Position numbers and translations under genes: made by a program
Notes under the pieces: model-generated
Databases searched by the model: none
What the model was told of the DNA's origin: nothing
The model's input: the letters and a program-made list of their open reading frames with translations, nothing else
In this document: positions 48,758-60,167 of the stretch, in pieces
How positions within the stretch are numbered: position 1 is the first letter of the stretch
Layout: each line of letters begins with the position of its first letter
Assembly (NCBI RefSeq): GCF_000699445.3
Contig: NC_067195.1
Coordinates: forward strand, 53,176,465 to 53,240,464
Reading direction: 5' to 3'
Length of the DNA: 64,000 bases
From: Schistosoma haematobium
Taxonomy: Eukaryota > Platyhelminthes > Trematoda > Strigeidida > Schistosomatidae

Positions 48758-49813
48758 CAAACTGAATATAATTTGGGAACAGTAAATCGTATAATAATAA
48801 TCTATAGATCAAAATGAAGCTTATAATAAAAGGAATATAAATATACATAACCTAGTTAGTGAATGTTTATACAATAGGAATACATATATAATATTAGTCC
48901 ATTCAGAAGTTACCCATAATTTAATCTTCACTAGGATGTAACAATCATTATATTGACTTTAGTAGAAAAAAGAATCTTGTTGAATTAATCAAATTACCAT
49001 TTTGTTGCTAATATTTCATTCGTGTGAGAAACGTTCTTCGGAACAAAGTAAAATCAAATTGTTTGATACGTAATAAAATACAGTTTTAAAGTACGAAACA
49101 GAATGCTTACAGTGAGATAAAATATAGAAGAAAAAAAGGAATGAAATGAATTTCTGGACAAAAATGATATTAAATATCAATCGTTATTCTTAGAAATAAA
49201 TCACTTTAGGTTAACCATAATAAAGTTATTCTTTAGCCCTTTAAAAAAAACCATAACTCTATCTACATGAACAAATTGCCTTTGTGTTTATCCTTTGAAA
49301 TGATCCTCTCCAGTACACCATGGTGTACCCTATATGTTCAATGGTAAAAACATGAATAATTCCTTGTCTTTCAATGTATATTTCTTGATGTTATTATTAT
49401 AAGGTTAAAGTATGATTGTTAACTATTTGTTAATCTATTCTGTAAATGTTTTATTCGACTACAAATCTATTCAAGCAGCTAAAACGTTGATGCAGAATAT
49501 TGGTTAACTATTAGTTTCTATTATATTTATAGTATACAAATAGCTTATTTACTGTAATGCAGAAGTTAGATGCTTAAAATCAGGTGAGATAAATATTATA
49601 TGGCCTCTGGTTTTGTGATATTAATATCCAGTACATACTTTCGGAATTAATGTTCCTGAGGTAGATCATCTAAGTTCTTACTGATATAAGAAGTCTATGA
49701 CTAGAACGAAACGATAATTTAGTACTCTTTAGATTACAATGTTGTTTTCCAGCTCATATCAATGTGAGATTCCGACGATCTTAACACTATGAAACTCCCA
49801 TTACAAAAAAATT

Positions 49814-50102
49814 GGTGAGACTATAATATATGGATGACCTTCGAGTGTTGCTAGACCGAACTTCACAGTGTCCACCTTATAACTAGGATCAAATAAGGGT
49901 TATAAATCTGTGTAAGGAATTCGAATTATGATTTACAGTTGGTAGTTAAGGTTAGGAATAAGATTTAGGGTTTTCATCACGAACTGACATCAGCTTTAAT
50001 GCAAAACTCTATTTAGCTAATTGCATGAATGAATTTCGCGACAAAAATTCGAGACTTATTATTTTATACCTGATTGGTTTGTCCATAAATTATAGTCTCG
50101 CT
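49814..50102. mobile_element. MITE, second 289-bp copy
   Basis: The same terminal inverted repeats (GGTGAGACTATAATATATGG; right end AGCGAGACTATAATTTATGG) and the same interior as 11585-11873, for example ttagggttttcatcacgaac. Flanks are A-rich with at best 6 of 8 bases matching as target duplication. Equal length argues that both derive from one amplified non-autonomous family. Confidence 0.82.
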
Positions 50103-50543
50103 AAAAGAGTTCAATAAGTAGTATTCTTTTGTTCATTGCATTACTGGATATAAGAAAGATTTATTGTTATTTTAGCACCACGTTATAGTTTGAGATAGTC
50201 AATTATTTTGTTTTGTTTTAGCGAATCGTTCTGATAAAATGCCTCAGTGTGCTAAATAGCTCTGTATTTACAAGTTCATCTCTTCATCGATTAAAACAAA
50301 CTTTCATTCCATCAATTTTTTTTACTAGTAAACACTTCATGATATACATTTATGACAGTTTATTTGTTAGACTATCATTTACAGTAAAACATTTAAGGAA
50401 AGGACAAACTACACATTTTTCTACTTGTAATAAAATGTCAGTAATTGATAAAATCAAATGTCAATGAACTAACTGGTAGGATTTACAATTCCTTAACAAC
50501 TGATTTTCATTAATAAATAAGTTAAAGTATAATTCTTCATTAC

Positions 50544-51008
50544 TGTTATGTCCCGACAAGAATAGGGAATAGTTACTTTTGGGATCTGTTGATGGACCAA
50601 TACTAAACGTAGATTTCAATTGTATAATTATTAAGTAACTAAACTATGCATTTTATATTCCTCTTATTATAAGCTTTATTTTGAATCATAAACTATTATT
50701 ATGCGTTTCATACCCAGTATATTAATTACTACCTCCCTCATTCACAGCCACATTTGGCTAATTCTTGTACAAATGTTGTTTCATATTTTGTTGGTACGTT
50801 GTGGTCTAATTGATTGGTATATAAACTCTGTATGTTTGAAATACATGATTCAAATCGCAGAGGCTGAGATTGATGTTCTGGACTTAACTGGTTGGGGTAG
50901 GCGGAAAGCAGGGACAGTCAAGACTCTACACTGCTCGTACATGTTTTGCGCGTCTTTGATTCGATCAAGAATTCACTGCTCTCTAAACGGCGGTCACAAG
51001 TTATAACA
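50544..51008. repeat. Solo LTR with 5-bp TSD (copy 1)
   Basis: It begins TGTTATGTCCCGA and ends TATAACA, flanked by attac on both sides (50539-50543 and 51009-51013). It is homologous along its length with 56674-57176. The TGTTAT..ATAACA ends and 5-bp duplication indicate an LTR left after recombination. The 101-codon frame 50701-51006 inside is not a gene. Confidence 0.82.
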
Positions 51009-51169
51009 ATTACATACGTTAGTAATTACCACAAAAAATAGAATATGAAATGTAACAGAATTGAATATTCAAAAAGAAATATTAAATATATCTAGAAGAA
51101 TCATTTCATATTATCCAAGTTTCACGTATATGAGCCTGAATAAACAATAAAAACATATTATGAATCATT

Positions 51170-51255
51170 TGAAGCTAGACCAACATGGAAAACCTGGAAC
51201 CACTGAACGGCCGTTTCGCCCCACCATAGGACTACTCAGAAGTGCTCATTCAAAA
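51170..51255 (-). repeat. SINE family B 3' fragment
   Basis: The minus strand carries a hammerhead remnant (CTGAGTAGTCC, GAAAC, GGCCGTTCAGTGG) and the tail with ggttttccatgttggtctag. G8 of the core is changed and stem II is poor, so it should be inactive. The head is missing. Confidence 0.7.
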
Positions 51256-52329
51256 AGTTTACACCAAAATGTCTGTTATAGATAAATAGTTAAAATCATT
51301 CATGATTATGTTGTTGCAGACTATTTCTTGATTTATTTTGAGAAGGATATAACTTAGTGATCTATAACAAAGTCTACATTATTAAACATGATAAGGGTTG
51401 CATTTAAATGTTGGTAAAAAAATTAATATAGACTTTCATATGATAATGTTCCAGTTTTTCTTGGAATAAACCTTTGACATGGTCTGTGAGACTAAACTAA
51501 GGGCTGAAGACAAAAGACTTAATCACATCAGACTATAGGTGCGCTGCAATAAGCTTCAACTGAATTTTAAAAATGTTTTGGCTATCGTTTTCCTTCAAAA
51601 TGACTAAACGATAGGACCAAAGATCTGAAGTTTTAAAAACCAAGATCACAAAGTCGTCTAGTTTTCATATTTCTCAGTTGGTTACTAGGGTGTTGTATGT
51701 ACTAACTTCATCTTGACAAGAATCCTTCGGTTTCAAATCAATAAGTGTCAATATTTTGGTTTACTTATTCTGTTGCATAACTCAAAACAGTATTACACAT
51801 TTAGAGGAAAACTATTTCTCGATAATTGTGCTGATAACGTAAAATAGTGATATGAAGATTGAATGTTGTATTGGGTGAAAGACGGTGATATACTCATTAA
51901 GTTTTAAATCATAAAACGATTCATTTATAATTTCATCATGTAATAGTATTTACCAGTTAAATTGTATATGGTTAAGTGCATAAGGAATCTAAAATCATAA
52001 AAGTAAGGACAGCTACTGTAGATTCAATAATTTTACTTGATGTTCTGAACGAAGACTACATATCTATACTGTATAGATGGGATCACACAATACCATAGAT
52101 TGAAAACGTCAGAAAAATGTGACTCAACATTACAGTATCATGATGGACTGAATACAAAGTAATCATAGATCAATTTAACATTTCGTTACTTGACAATTAT
52201 AATAAATTGACCGCTAAAGAAGTCAGTGACCAATACCTGTTTTATAGATAGGCTAATGAAACTAAAAATAAAACAGTGTTTTAATGGCTGTTCTTATGTC
52301 GAGTACACATAACTTATTTTAGCTTTTGC

Positions 52330-52725
52330 TCAAACCAATTTATCCGTTCTTTTCAGGCTTACATTTCGACCTTGCTAACCATTCACTTATCAACCCTGAC
52401 TGTTTTTATATGAGCGTATATGTGTACATTTCTTATCTTACTCATCACATGCCTGTAACCTACTTTTGTTCGTCTATAAATATCGATTGACGCTTGATTA
52501 AATCGAATTGGCTCTCACGCCTTCTCCACTGCGCGTTATTTAGCTTAGCTTTTCTCAATCTCTCTCTTCTTCGCCTCTTTTGCCCCGTTTCTCTGATTGT
52601 CTGTGCCGATCAACTATTGTACAAAATATACATATTCAAACTGCATTCTCGTATTTGACTTATTTCATTCCGTTATTCACTAACACGATTTAAGTCAATA
52701 ATTCTATACGAGGATAACCATGATG
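52330..52725 (-). repeat. Dispersed repeat, copy 2
   Basis: Inverted relative to 38778-39130, with recognisable blocks atacgaggat, cggcacagacaatcagag, ctcatataaaaacagtcagg and caatcgatatttatag. It has a pyrimidine-rich stretch (ctctctcttcttcgcctctt). No protein. Possibly a solo LTR or PLE-type terminal repeat. Confidence 0.55.
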
Positions 52726-53464
52726 TATATTTCGACAGCAATCATTCATACTATATTAACTGGAGTCAGATATTGGGCTACTAAAATTTCATCTCATTTC
52801 AGCTGCTATTTGTATTCCAATGTGACATTTGTGTAAAACTGTTTTTTTCAAAAAAATGAATATCTTCTATATGATTTTTAAAAAAAAGTTGACAATGTCT
52901 ATATTGTAGTAACTTAGAGATAATGAATTATTTTTGTCAAATGTGATTAAATTAACAAAACGAATGTTTATCTGAAATCACATTAATTCTTACATACGGA
53001 TATATGATTCCTTAAAAACAATAAGATGTAAATAATGTTTATTATATCTGTCTAAATTGTTAAGAAAAAGTAATAATGGGCATAAATTCCAAAACAATTT
53101 TGATAGAATATCATGTTATTACTATACAGAGTTGTAACCTAAATATATACAAATGACTAAGTAGGGTACCGATATAGAGAAGATGACTTTAGATTCTTAA
53201 TATATTGATCCAAGCATAGTATTGACATGAATTGAAAATCACCTCGGCAAGGTTTTAACTAACTCATTCAGAAAACAGGTTTGTATGTGGATAGTTTCTG
53301 GAAGAGAAAACACTAATATTACAAAGTGTATTGGGATTTTAATTAATCAATAAATTAGCTGAAATCTTCGTAAAGTATTTATGTTATCAAAGTGACGTCA
53401 TATTAATTCTTCTATATAAACATATAACATTTGTCTCTCAAACTCTTTTAAAGACAAAAGAGAA

Positions 53465-53600
53465 TTTTAAGAGTCCCTAGATTGATCCTGGGCTAGGAAT
53501 TAGTGTTATTATTTAGGATTAGAAGTTAGTGTTAAGAATTAGGGTTAAAGTTTACATCACGAACCGATGTCAGATATTAAGTACGATAGACACTATCAAC
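53465..53600 (+). repeat. Possible diverged MITE interior
   Basis: The phrases ggaattagtg, ttagggttaaagtttacatc and acgaaccgatgtcag resemble the interior of the 289-bp MITEs (ggaattagat, ttagggttttcatcacgaac). Terminal repeats were not found. Confidence 0.35.
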
Positions 53601-54589
53601 ACAACCTAATACAGAAATGCGTTTACCCAAGTTCCCATTGCCTTATTAGCACGACAAGATGAAAATGCCAAAAGAGATAGGAATACTGTAAGACTAAACC
53701 TTGTGAACATGATTAGAAAAGACGAAGTGGAAAGTTACAGATGAAAGAATACGGGAATTAAAAATCGATATGAAAGTAGAGTAGATGCATCTGCTCTTTT
53801 TCAAATGATTCTGAGGGATCTAATAGCAGGAAGTAGTAATTAATTACCTTGTTGCATTTCAATTTGCCCCCAACCACTCATTACTAGCCCAAAAAGTTAA
53901 CTAACTGACCCACATTGACCTCCAAAATAGCCCATATGGTGGTACAAAGGTGAACATGAATGGTTAGAAATGAATAATGTACACCAGGGTTTCATTTGTT
54001 GCTAACGTGTACAAGAAATTCAGTTCTGTAACACTAAAACGTTCTAAATAGTCCTACTATCTACACTTATAATGAAAAATATCGAAATCTCTTAGTGGTG
54101 GAATAAACAAGAGTTCCATAACATTAATGTAAATGTATTAAGTACATGCAACAACAAATAACTTCATGTTTACAATGAACAGTTGGTTAGATACACTTCT
54201 AATAGCCTGTTTGACTTAAAAAACTTTGATATTTTACTTTAACAGGTTAACTAGTTAATTTCTGAGCAGACTTCATTCATTTCACTACAGAATTAATCAA
54301 TATGTAATTGCATTAATTACATCTGAATACAATCAAATAACTAATAAATTACTTTTTATAAATTTATTAAACGTTTTATATTTACTTAACTCACTTTACG
54401 AATGGAAGGTTAGGAAATGATACAGAATATTGTACAATAGCATATATTCTAGCACTTTTACTTACATGTATTAAATCAGAATATTTAATTAACTACAAGG
54501 AATTAATAAAAAGTATGGTAAAATTAAGTGATAAGGTGAATATAACAATTTTGTTTATAAATCCCCATGATAAAGCATGCTTTCCAATC

Positions 54590-55075
54590 TGTTCACACTA
54601 ATGAATAAACTTATTAAACTTACACTTCACATGCGATGTGATCAAATGAAACTTTGTCTCAGACTGTTCGAAAATTTTATTTCATTGTACAATTAATTTG
54701 ACCGCGGTTAATAATTTCTCGTTATTCTTTTGAATTACTTTAGTCGATTGTATGAATCAATGAAGATTTTGCTTATTGAATTTATTGAAACTATTGAGGA
54801 TATTTATGAAACAAATGCATTAGATGCAATAAGATCTTATAATACTTTGTCTTAAACTGTCCGAATTTCCTATGATATTGTTCTGTTCATATGTATTGCA
54901 CCTTGTTCTTTCAAATCACATGATTCAATTGCATAATATGGAGGAGAACATGTTTTCTAAATTGTTCACACTAATGAATAAACTTGTTAAACCTACAAGT
55001 CACATAAGATATGGTCTGACGAAACTTTATCTCAAATTGTTCGAAAATTTCATTAAATTGAACAATTGTTTTCAT
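54590..55075. repeat. Degenerate tandem repeat, about three units of 187 bp
   Basis: gttcacactaatgaataaac occurs at 54591 and 54964, with similar sequence following each (actttgtctcagactgttcg / actttatctcaaattgttcg). A third, more diverged unit between them has actttgtcttaaactgtccg near 54845. Spacing implies a period near 187 bp. The 68-codon frame 54872-55078 is a by-product. Confidence 0.55.
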
Positions 55076-55284
55076 TAATTTCATCACCAGGCTCTACAAT
55101 TATAAATCCATAATTATTATGGTAATTTTACAAAGGTCAAAATATGGCATGTATTAGTCTTTGTACTTTAATATTTTCTGTAATTTAGTTCACTTTATTT
55201 AAAAACATAATTCATATTGTTCTAAATATAATTTCATTCGAACATTTCCATTGTCTTCTTTAATAATTCAATAACACAGAAAAT

Positions 55285-55710
55285 TATCAGAAGGGGTTTT
55301 GTGGAGATTTTAGGAATTTCAAAAGTTGAAATCCTGAGCCAATTGGAGCTAGACCACAATGGAAAACCTGGGAACACTGAACGGCAGTTTCTTCTCACCA
55401 TGGGACTCCTCAGAAGTGTGCATTCACGATCCCTCACCCCGCGAGATTCGAACCAACGACCGCTGGCGCCTAACCTCTAAACCACTGAGCCGGCCGGCAT
55501 CCAACAGTGTTAATGTCTAACTCCAACCAATCAACGAAATTGCGCCAACGTACACCATTGTTTTCAGTGAGCTAATATCTCGAATTTCGCGTGGGGTAGG
55601 ATCGTGGATGAGCACTGTTGAGAAGTCCCACAATAGAACGAAACGGCCGTCCAGTGCTTCCAGGTTTTCCATGATGATCTAGCTTCAAATGAGTCATGAT
55701 TTCAACCATT
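55285..55710. repeat. Head-to-head inverted pair of SINE family B
   Basis: A minus-strand copy (about 55285-55575) has tail, hammerhead region and tRNA-like head (GCCGGCTCAGTGG, B box GGTTCGAATCTCGC). Its 5' end meets a plus-strand 3' half (about 55583-55710) with hammerhead GAACGAAAC, GGCCGTCCAGTGC and tail. In the plus half CTGAGGA reads TTGAGAA. In the minus half CTGAGGA is intact but stem II is weak. Confidence 0.75.
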
Positions 55711-55855
55711 GACATATAAAATTGTAATTTACTTTATCAATAAAAATGAAAAGATAATTCAAGTGTAAAATTTTTAAATTATGGAATGACCTTGAAAATA
55801 AGATAAATTATTCCATTTGAACTTAATATATTCATGATATAAATAAAATAATTTC

Positions 55856-55857
<2 letters not shown>

Positions 55858-55889
<32 letters not shown>
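55858..55889. repeat. (TA)n microsatellite
   Basis: About 16 uninterrupted TA dinucleotides just after the inverted SINE pair. Confidence 0.95.
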
Positions 55890-55891
<2 letters not shown>

Positions 55892-56582
55892 GTATATTCA
55901 TACTGCAAATATATATTAATGACCTAAAGTTAGGTAATTTATTCTTTTATCTTTGTTAATATAAATACACTACTGGGTTATATTGTTTTACTGATTATTA
56001 TGTATTCACATGAATTTAGGATATTTTTTTGAAATTTTTTCACTTTACAATTAATATAACGGAAGTCATTTGAACTGTGATTTATTTATCTTACCGATAA
56101 AAACTATTGGATAAACTGATATAATGGGAAGAATAGTCAAAATTCGATTGATTTACTTATTATGAATTATGTTCAACATGACTTCCGTTTTCATTCAATA
56201 TAATGATTATTCAGTGTAGCAGCTGTATCAATCAAAATGAGTGTACAATCAATATATAAATGAGTGTATTTTCGATTAGGTTCGTCTTCGTGGTTGTGTT
56301 TTTGCGTTAATAAATCTTCACTTATACCAGTCTTTGTGTTGTTACTTTCACGTCGTGAAAATTGCAGAGGCCCTTCGTTTCTAGTATAAGTGATAAACGT
56401 TTCCGACACAACAATAAGCAACTACCAAAACAAACAAGAAGCATTCAGACACAAGACATATAATAAAGTATGCAAAATATCTGTTTTGCTGCCTTATAAT
56501 TACTTTAATTTCATAAACTTAAAAGTTATCATTTTTGTGTGTTATTACTTTATGATAAATAAATTAGAGAGCATTAATTTAT

Positions 56583-57484
56583 CAGTTATAATCATCATCA
56601 AAGGAGTACAGGTATTTATAAACAATTATCTACTTAAAATATTCAATGTCCGTTGTTAGTCGGATATCATTAGTGTTATGTCCCGATGAGAATAATGAAC
56701 GGTAGCTTTTGGGATTCATTTATGGACCAATACTATACGTATATTTTTATCGTATAATTGTTAAATAACTAAACTATTTATATTCATGTTCCTCTTATTA
56801 CGAGCTTTATTTTAACCTATGAACTATTATTATACGATTTATCATTCTTGAGTTATTCCCAGATTATTGATTACAGTCTCTCATGTTCACAGACACTTTT
56901 CAGCTTGATCCTGTATAAATGCTTTTTCCTATTTTGTGGTCTGTTTAGTTGATATACAAACCCAGTATGTTTTAAATAAATGAGTGATATCACAGAGGCT
57001 GAGATTGGTGTTCTGGACTTAACAGACAGGGCTAGTCGGGAAGCGGGATCGCTAGGGACTCGAGACTCCTGGTACAGGTTTTATGAGTCCTTGGTCCGGT
57101 AAATAACTCAGTTTTTTTAATTGGCGGTATCATTACATTATACATTGATTGGAGCACAAACCTACAGGTTATAACAATTAGCAACAGCCTACTGTTAGCG
57201 AGAACAAACCAACTTCCTGTTGAGAGGGAAATTAGGAAATGACATTGGAGGTGGGTTGGACATACATTAAGGAAGTCACCAAACTGCTTCATGAGGCAGG
57301 CGCCGACTTTGAATCCTGAAAGGAAACGGAAATCAGGAAGGCCAAAGAACACACTACGTCGAGAATCACAGTCCGACATCAAAAGAATGAATAGCAACTG
57401 AAACCAACTGGAAATGATTGTTCAGGACAGAATTGGATGGAGAATGTTGGTGAGAGGCTTATGCTTCTCTACAAGGGGTAACTG
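56583..57484 (+). pseudogene. RTE retrotransposon fragment split by a solo LTR
   Basis: The left part, 56583-56673, reads IIIKGVQVFINNYLLKIFNV. After the LTR the frame family continues at 57177-57484 with [50 protein letters not shown] and QDRIGWRMLVRGLCFSTRGN. Removing the LTR and one attag restores the sequence phrase found in the copies at 4060 and 61690, so the LTR landed in a pre-existing RTE copy. Internal stop codons are present. Confidence 0.82.
56674..57176. repeat. Solo LTR with 5-bp TSD (copy 2), inside an RTE fragment
   Basis: It starts TGTTATGTCCCGATGAG and ends GGTTATAACA, flanked by attag (56669-56673 and 57177-57181). About 503 bp, versus 465 bp in the copy at 50544. A TATAAA-like tgtataaatgc is present near 56913. 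The minus-strand frame 57032-57397 across its end is spurious. Confidence 0.85.
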
Positions 57485-58004
57485 AAGCAAATAACTAACT
57501 TATCAGTGGTAAATATTTTAAGGGTATTCTCCAGCCTAAAGAATTAATATTTCTAATTAATGTTTAATAAGCCAATAATAAAAAAGTGGTAATCACACTA
57601 TAAAATTAAGCTCAAATATATGATATTTAAAATATATTATCACAAAAATAATAGTTTGTTATCATTTGTGAGAAGTGAAAATATCACTAATTAGTTAGTT
57701 ATCAGTTCATTTTGAGATAACTAGTGTATAGTCGAGGTAATTTATTAAGCCGATTAAAATTATGAAACATATGCTGTGAACTAAGTTATTTGTAAACATT
57801 GATTTTATTTTTAAGGATGATCGAAAGAATCTTTACAATACGAAAAACATTAAACTATATAATCCTAATTCGATTTATGAAACTAGAAACCTTTCTTATA
57901 CGAATATTCGTCAAGATTAGAACGAATAGTTTGACAGAAATTGGGCGCCGAATATAAAGAAGACATTTTATGTGCGAATTAAATTTGAAATAATCTCAGC
58001 GATT

Positions 58005-58062
58005 GAAATTTGAATAATTCCAATGTTTCGTTCAGCTAAATTTTCTGGTCTTCTTCAGAGTA
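58005..58062 (-). ncRNA. Hammerhead-like motif of a Penelope-like element
   Basis: On the minus strand: CTGAAGA, a partly paired stem II (GACCAG..CTGAAC) and GAAACATTGG. CTGAAGA...GAAAC with this spacing is the PLE-type hammerhead layout. It lies downstream, in element orientation, of the PLE RT relic at 58206-59170. Two mismatches in stem II suggest decay. Confidence 0.5.
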
Positions 58063-58078
58063 ATAGTCGAAATCAATG

Positions 58079-58200
58079 AGCACTGCTGAGGAGTCCCACA
58101 ATAGGACGGCCGTCCCATACTAGGACGAAACGGCCGTCCAGTGCTTCCAGGTTTTCTATGGTGGCCTAGCTTTAATTGACTCATGAACTCAACAATTGAA
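58079..58200 (+). repeat. SINE family B 3' half with expanded hammerhead
   Basis: It starts just before the hammerhead and runs into the usual tail (gcttccaggttttctatggt ... gactcatgaactcaacaatt). The tRNA-like head is absent. It separates the PLE RT relic from its presumed hammerhead region. Confidence 0.75.
58080..58144 (+). ncRNA. Hammerhead ribozyme with duplicated stem II, core intact
   Basis: Stem I is GCACTG/CAGTGC, perfectly paired. CTGAGGA at 58086-58092 and GAAAC at 58127-58131 are intact. Helix III is the palindrome ACGG/CCGT, and the cleavage triplet is GTC. Between CTGAGGA and GAAAC there are two successive GTCC..GGAC hairpins instead of one, from an internal duplication of about 20 bases. 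Cleavage is predicted from the consensus but untested. Confidence 0.65.
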
Positions 58201-58205
58201 ATTTA

Positions 58206-59170
58206 TTACTTCTGTTCATTAAATTTTTTACAACATTGACTTTCGTACACTGCGCGTGAGCCGAACCATAATCTTTCAGAATGCGTTGATTTCCCGAATA
58301 CATTTATTTTTAACTTATTATTATGTCTTCGTTCAACCAAACAATCGAGAAACGCTAGTTTGTGGTCAATGGATTCTAATTCCTCCTTTAACGCAATGCT
58401 TTCTGAAATGTTGTTTACATTTTCAGACAACTCTTCTAAGCCATCCTGTTTAATGATAATAAAAATGTCATCTACATACCGTAACTGGATTTTTGGTGGA
58501 CATACACTTCTCGCGATTGCATTGGTTTCTAGGGTATGCATGAATACATTAGCTACAATCGGAGAAACTGATGAACCCATTGCTATACCTTCAAATCTAA
58601 ATCAGATTCTAAACAGTCATAGATAATATCCGACGCTTTATTGACAGGTACATTAGTGAATAAGGAAGATACATCAAAACTTGCCAATATTTCATCCTCT
58701 TTTATATCGATGGCATCGACAATATTCTTGAATTCCATAGTTTTTAATTCCATGATTAATCAGTTTGTCACACGGTTTAAATATCTTAGCTAAGTATTTC
58801 GCTAGATTGTATGTCGATGAATTTGTAAAATCAACCACTGGTCTTGGTGAAGTATTATTCTTGTGAATCTTTGGATGTATATAGAATCTACAAGGGTTAC
58901 AGCTCTTTCGATATAGCGTGAACCATAATGACGGTCCTAGTTTAACATTTAACGACTATAAGATTTTACTGGTTTTAGCCTTAAGTTTATTAAGGGTTAT
59001 TCTACTGTCCGTTTCTCTTGTAGATGTTCCCTGGCTTTTTTCTCGTAGTCCGTTTTGTTCATAATAACTGTCGCGTTCCTTTTATCTGCTCAAATATTTG
59101 TTCGAATATAATTTTCACATAGAAACCTTTCTTGTTACTATTAATTTCGGTAAACTTAAAATAAAAATGT
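58206..59170 (-). pseudogene. Penelope-like reverse transcriptase relic
   Basis: Minus-strand fragments, in order, are: YIHPKIHKN..SPRPVVDF then YNLAKYLAKIFKPCD (about 58770-58880); DEILASFDVSSLFTNVPVNK (about 58640-58700); and, after a frameshift near 58610, GIAMGSSVSPIVANVFMHTL with LRYVDDIFIII and LAFLDCLVERR (58206-58600). These are the RT motifs of PLEs, including the YVDD catalytic motif. The endonuclease is missing. Confidence 0.85.
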
Positions 59171-60167
59171 CTTCGGATTTGAAGAGTTACTGATGCTACA
59201 GTATGCTTTATCTCATGGGGCTAGAGAAAAAAACTAAGTGACGACACTAAATAGTGTATAGCTTCACTTTAGATCACTAAATATTTACACTCTAGTTTAC
59301 CTCTAATTTCAGCTAATGAGAAATATTAGACAAATTTTTTTCCGTTGTCATCAATTATACCCTTCGCAAACCCAAATGTGGTTGAATTTACTGAAAACAA
59401 TTAGATAACTGAACTATCATGTCCCTCTTCATTTTAATGTTTGCCTAGTTAACTTCGGTCATTAATGTAAATAACGTGTACCTATTCATATCTAAATTAT
59501 CTATATCTAAATTATCTAAATCTACCAGAATTTAATTAAAATAGTTACAAGATAATTTAACTGTTCTAACATATATTATTTATCCAGATTATGATCACCA
59601 TAGATTGATGGACACATTTCATTATAGATAGTGCTGATCATTAAAGATCTCATTTAAATTAGAACTGATTTATCATCTATTAATCAACTGAGTAAATAAT
59701 CTGTCGAAAAGAAAAACAATTCACCTTATTTAGTTAATTTAGTTTCATCAAAAATCTGACAGAAAATGATAACAGAAAATTTAATTAGGTCAAACAATAG
59801 GCTTGAAGCGTCATTAATGAAAATTAATCTTATATAACTATCAACAAGATCTAGTAATCTACTTTTACAGTCCAAAATATTGTCGAAAAATGTCAACATT
59901 CAAATGATCATCATTCCATTCTTCTGAATTCCAAGGTTACAATAGTTTATATGTCTCACTATTTAATGTGACTACAATGATCTTTAATAAATATTAGGTC
60001 TATAGAAAAAAGATTTTGGAGAACATTTATAGTTGAAGAAAAATTTCAGTTAGTAAACATAAAAATAATTAAAAGTTAAATCGTCACTAAGCAAAGGTAA
60101 AAACTTGAATTAGACTGTTGTTTCATTCTATTTCAGTTATGTTTTATAATTTATCGACTTAGTCTAT

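Noticed and set aside
50701..51006. 101-codon open frame
   Set aside because: Entirely inside a solo LTR defined by its ends and target duplication.
57032..57397. 121-codon minus-strand frame
   Set aside because: It spans the end of the solo LTR and the antisense of the RTE C-terminal relic.
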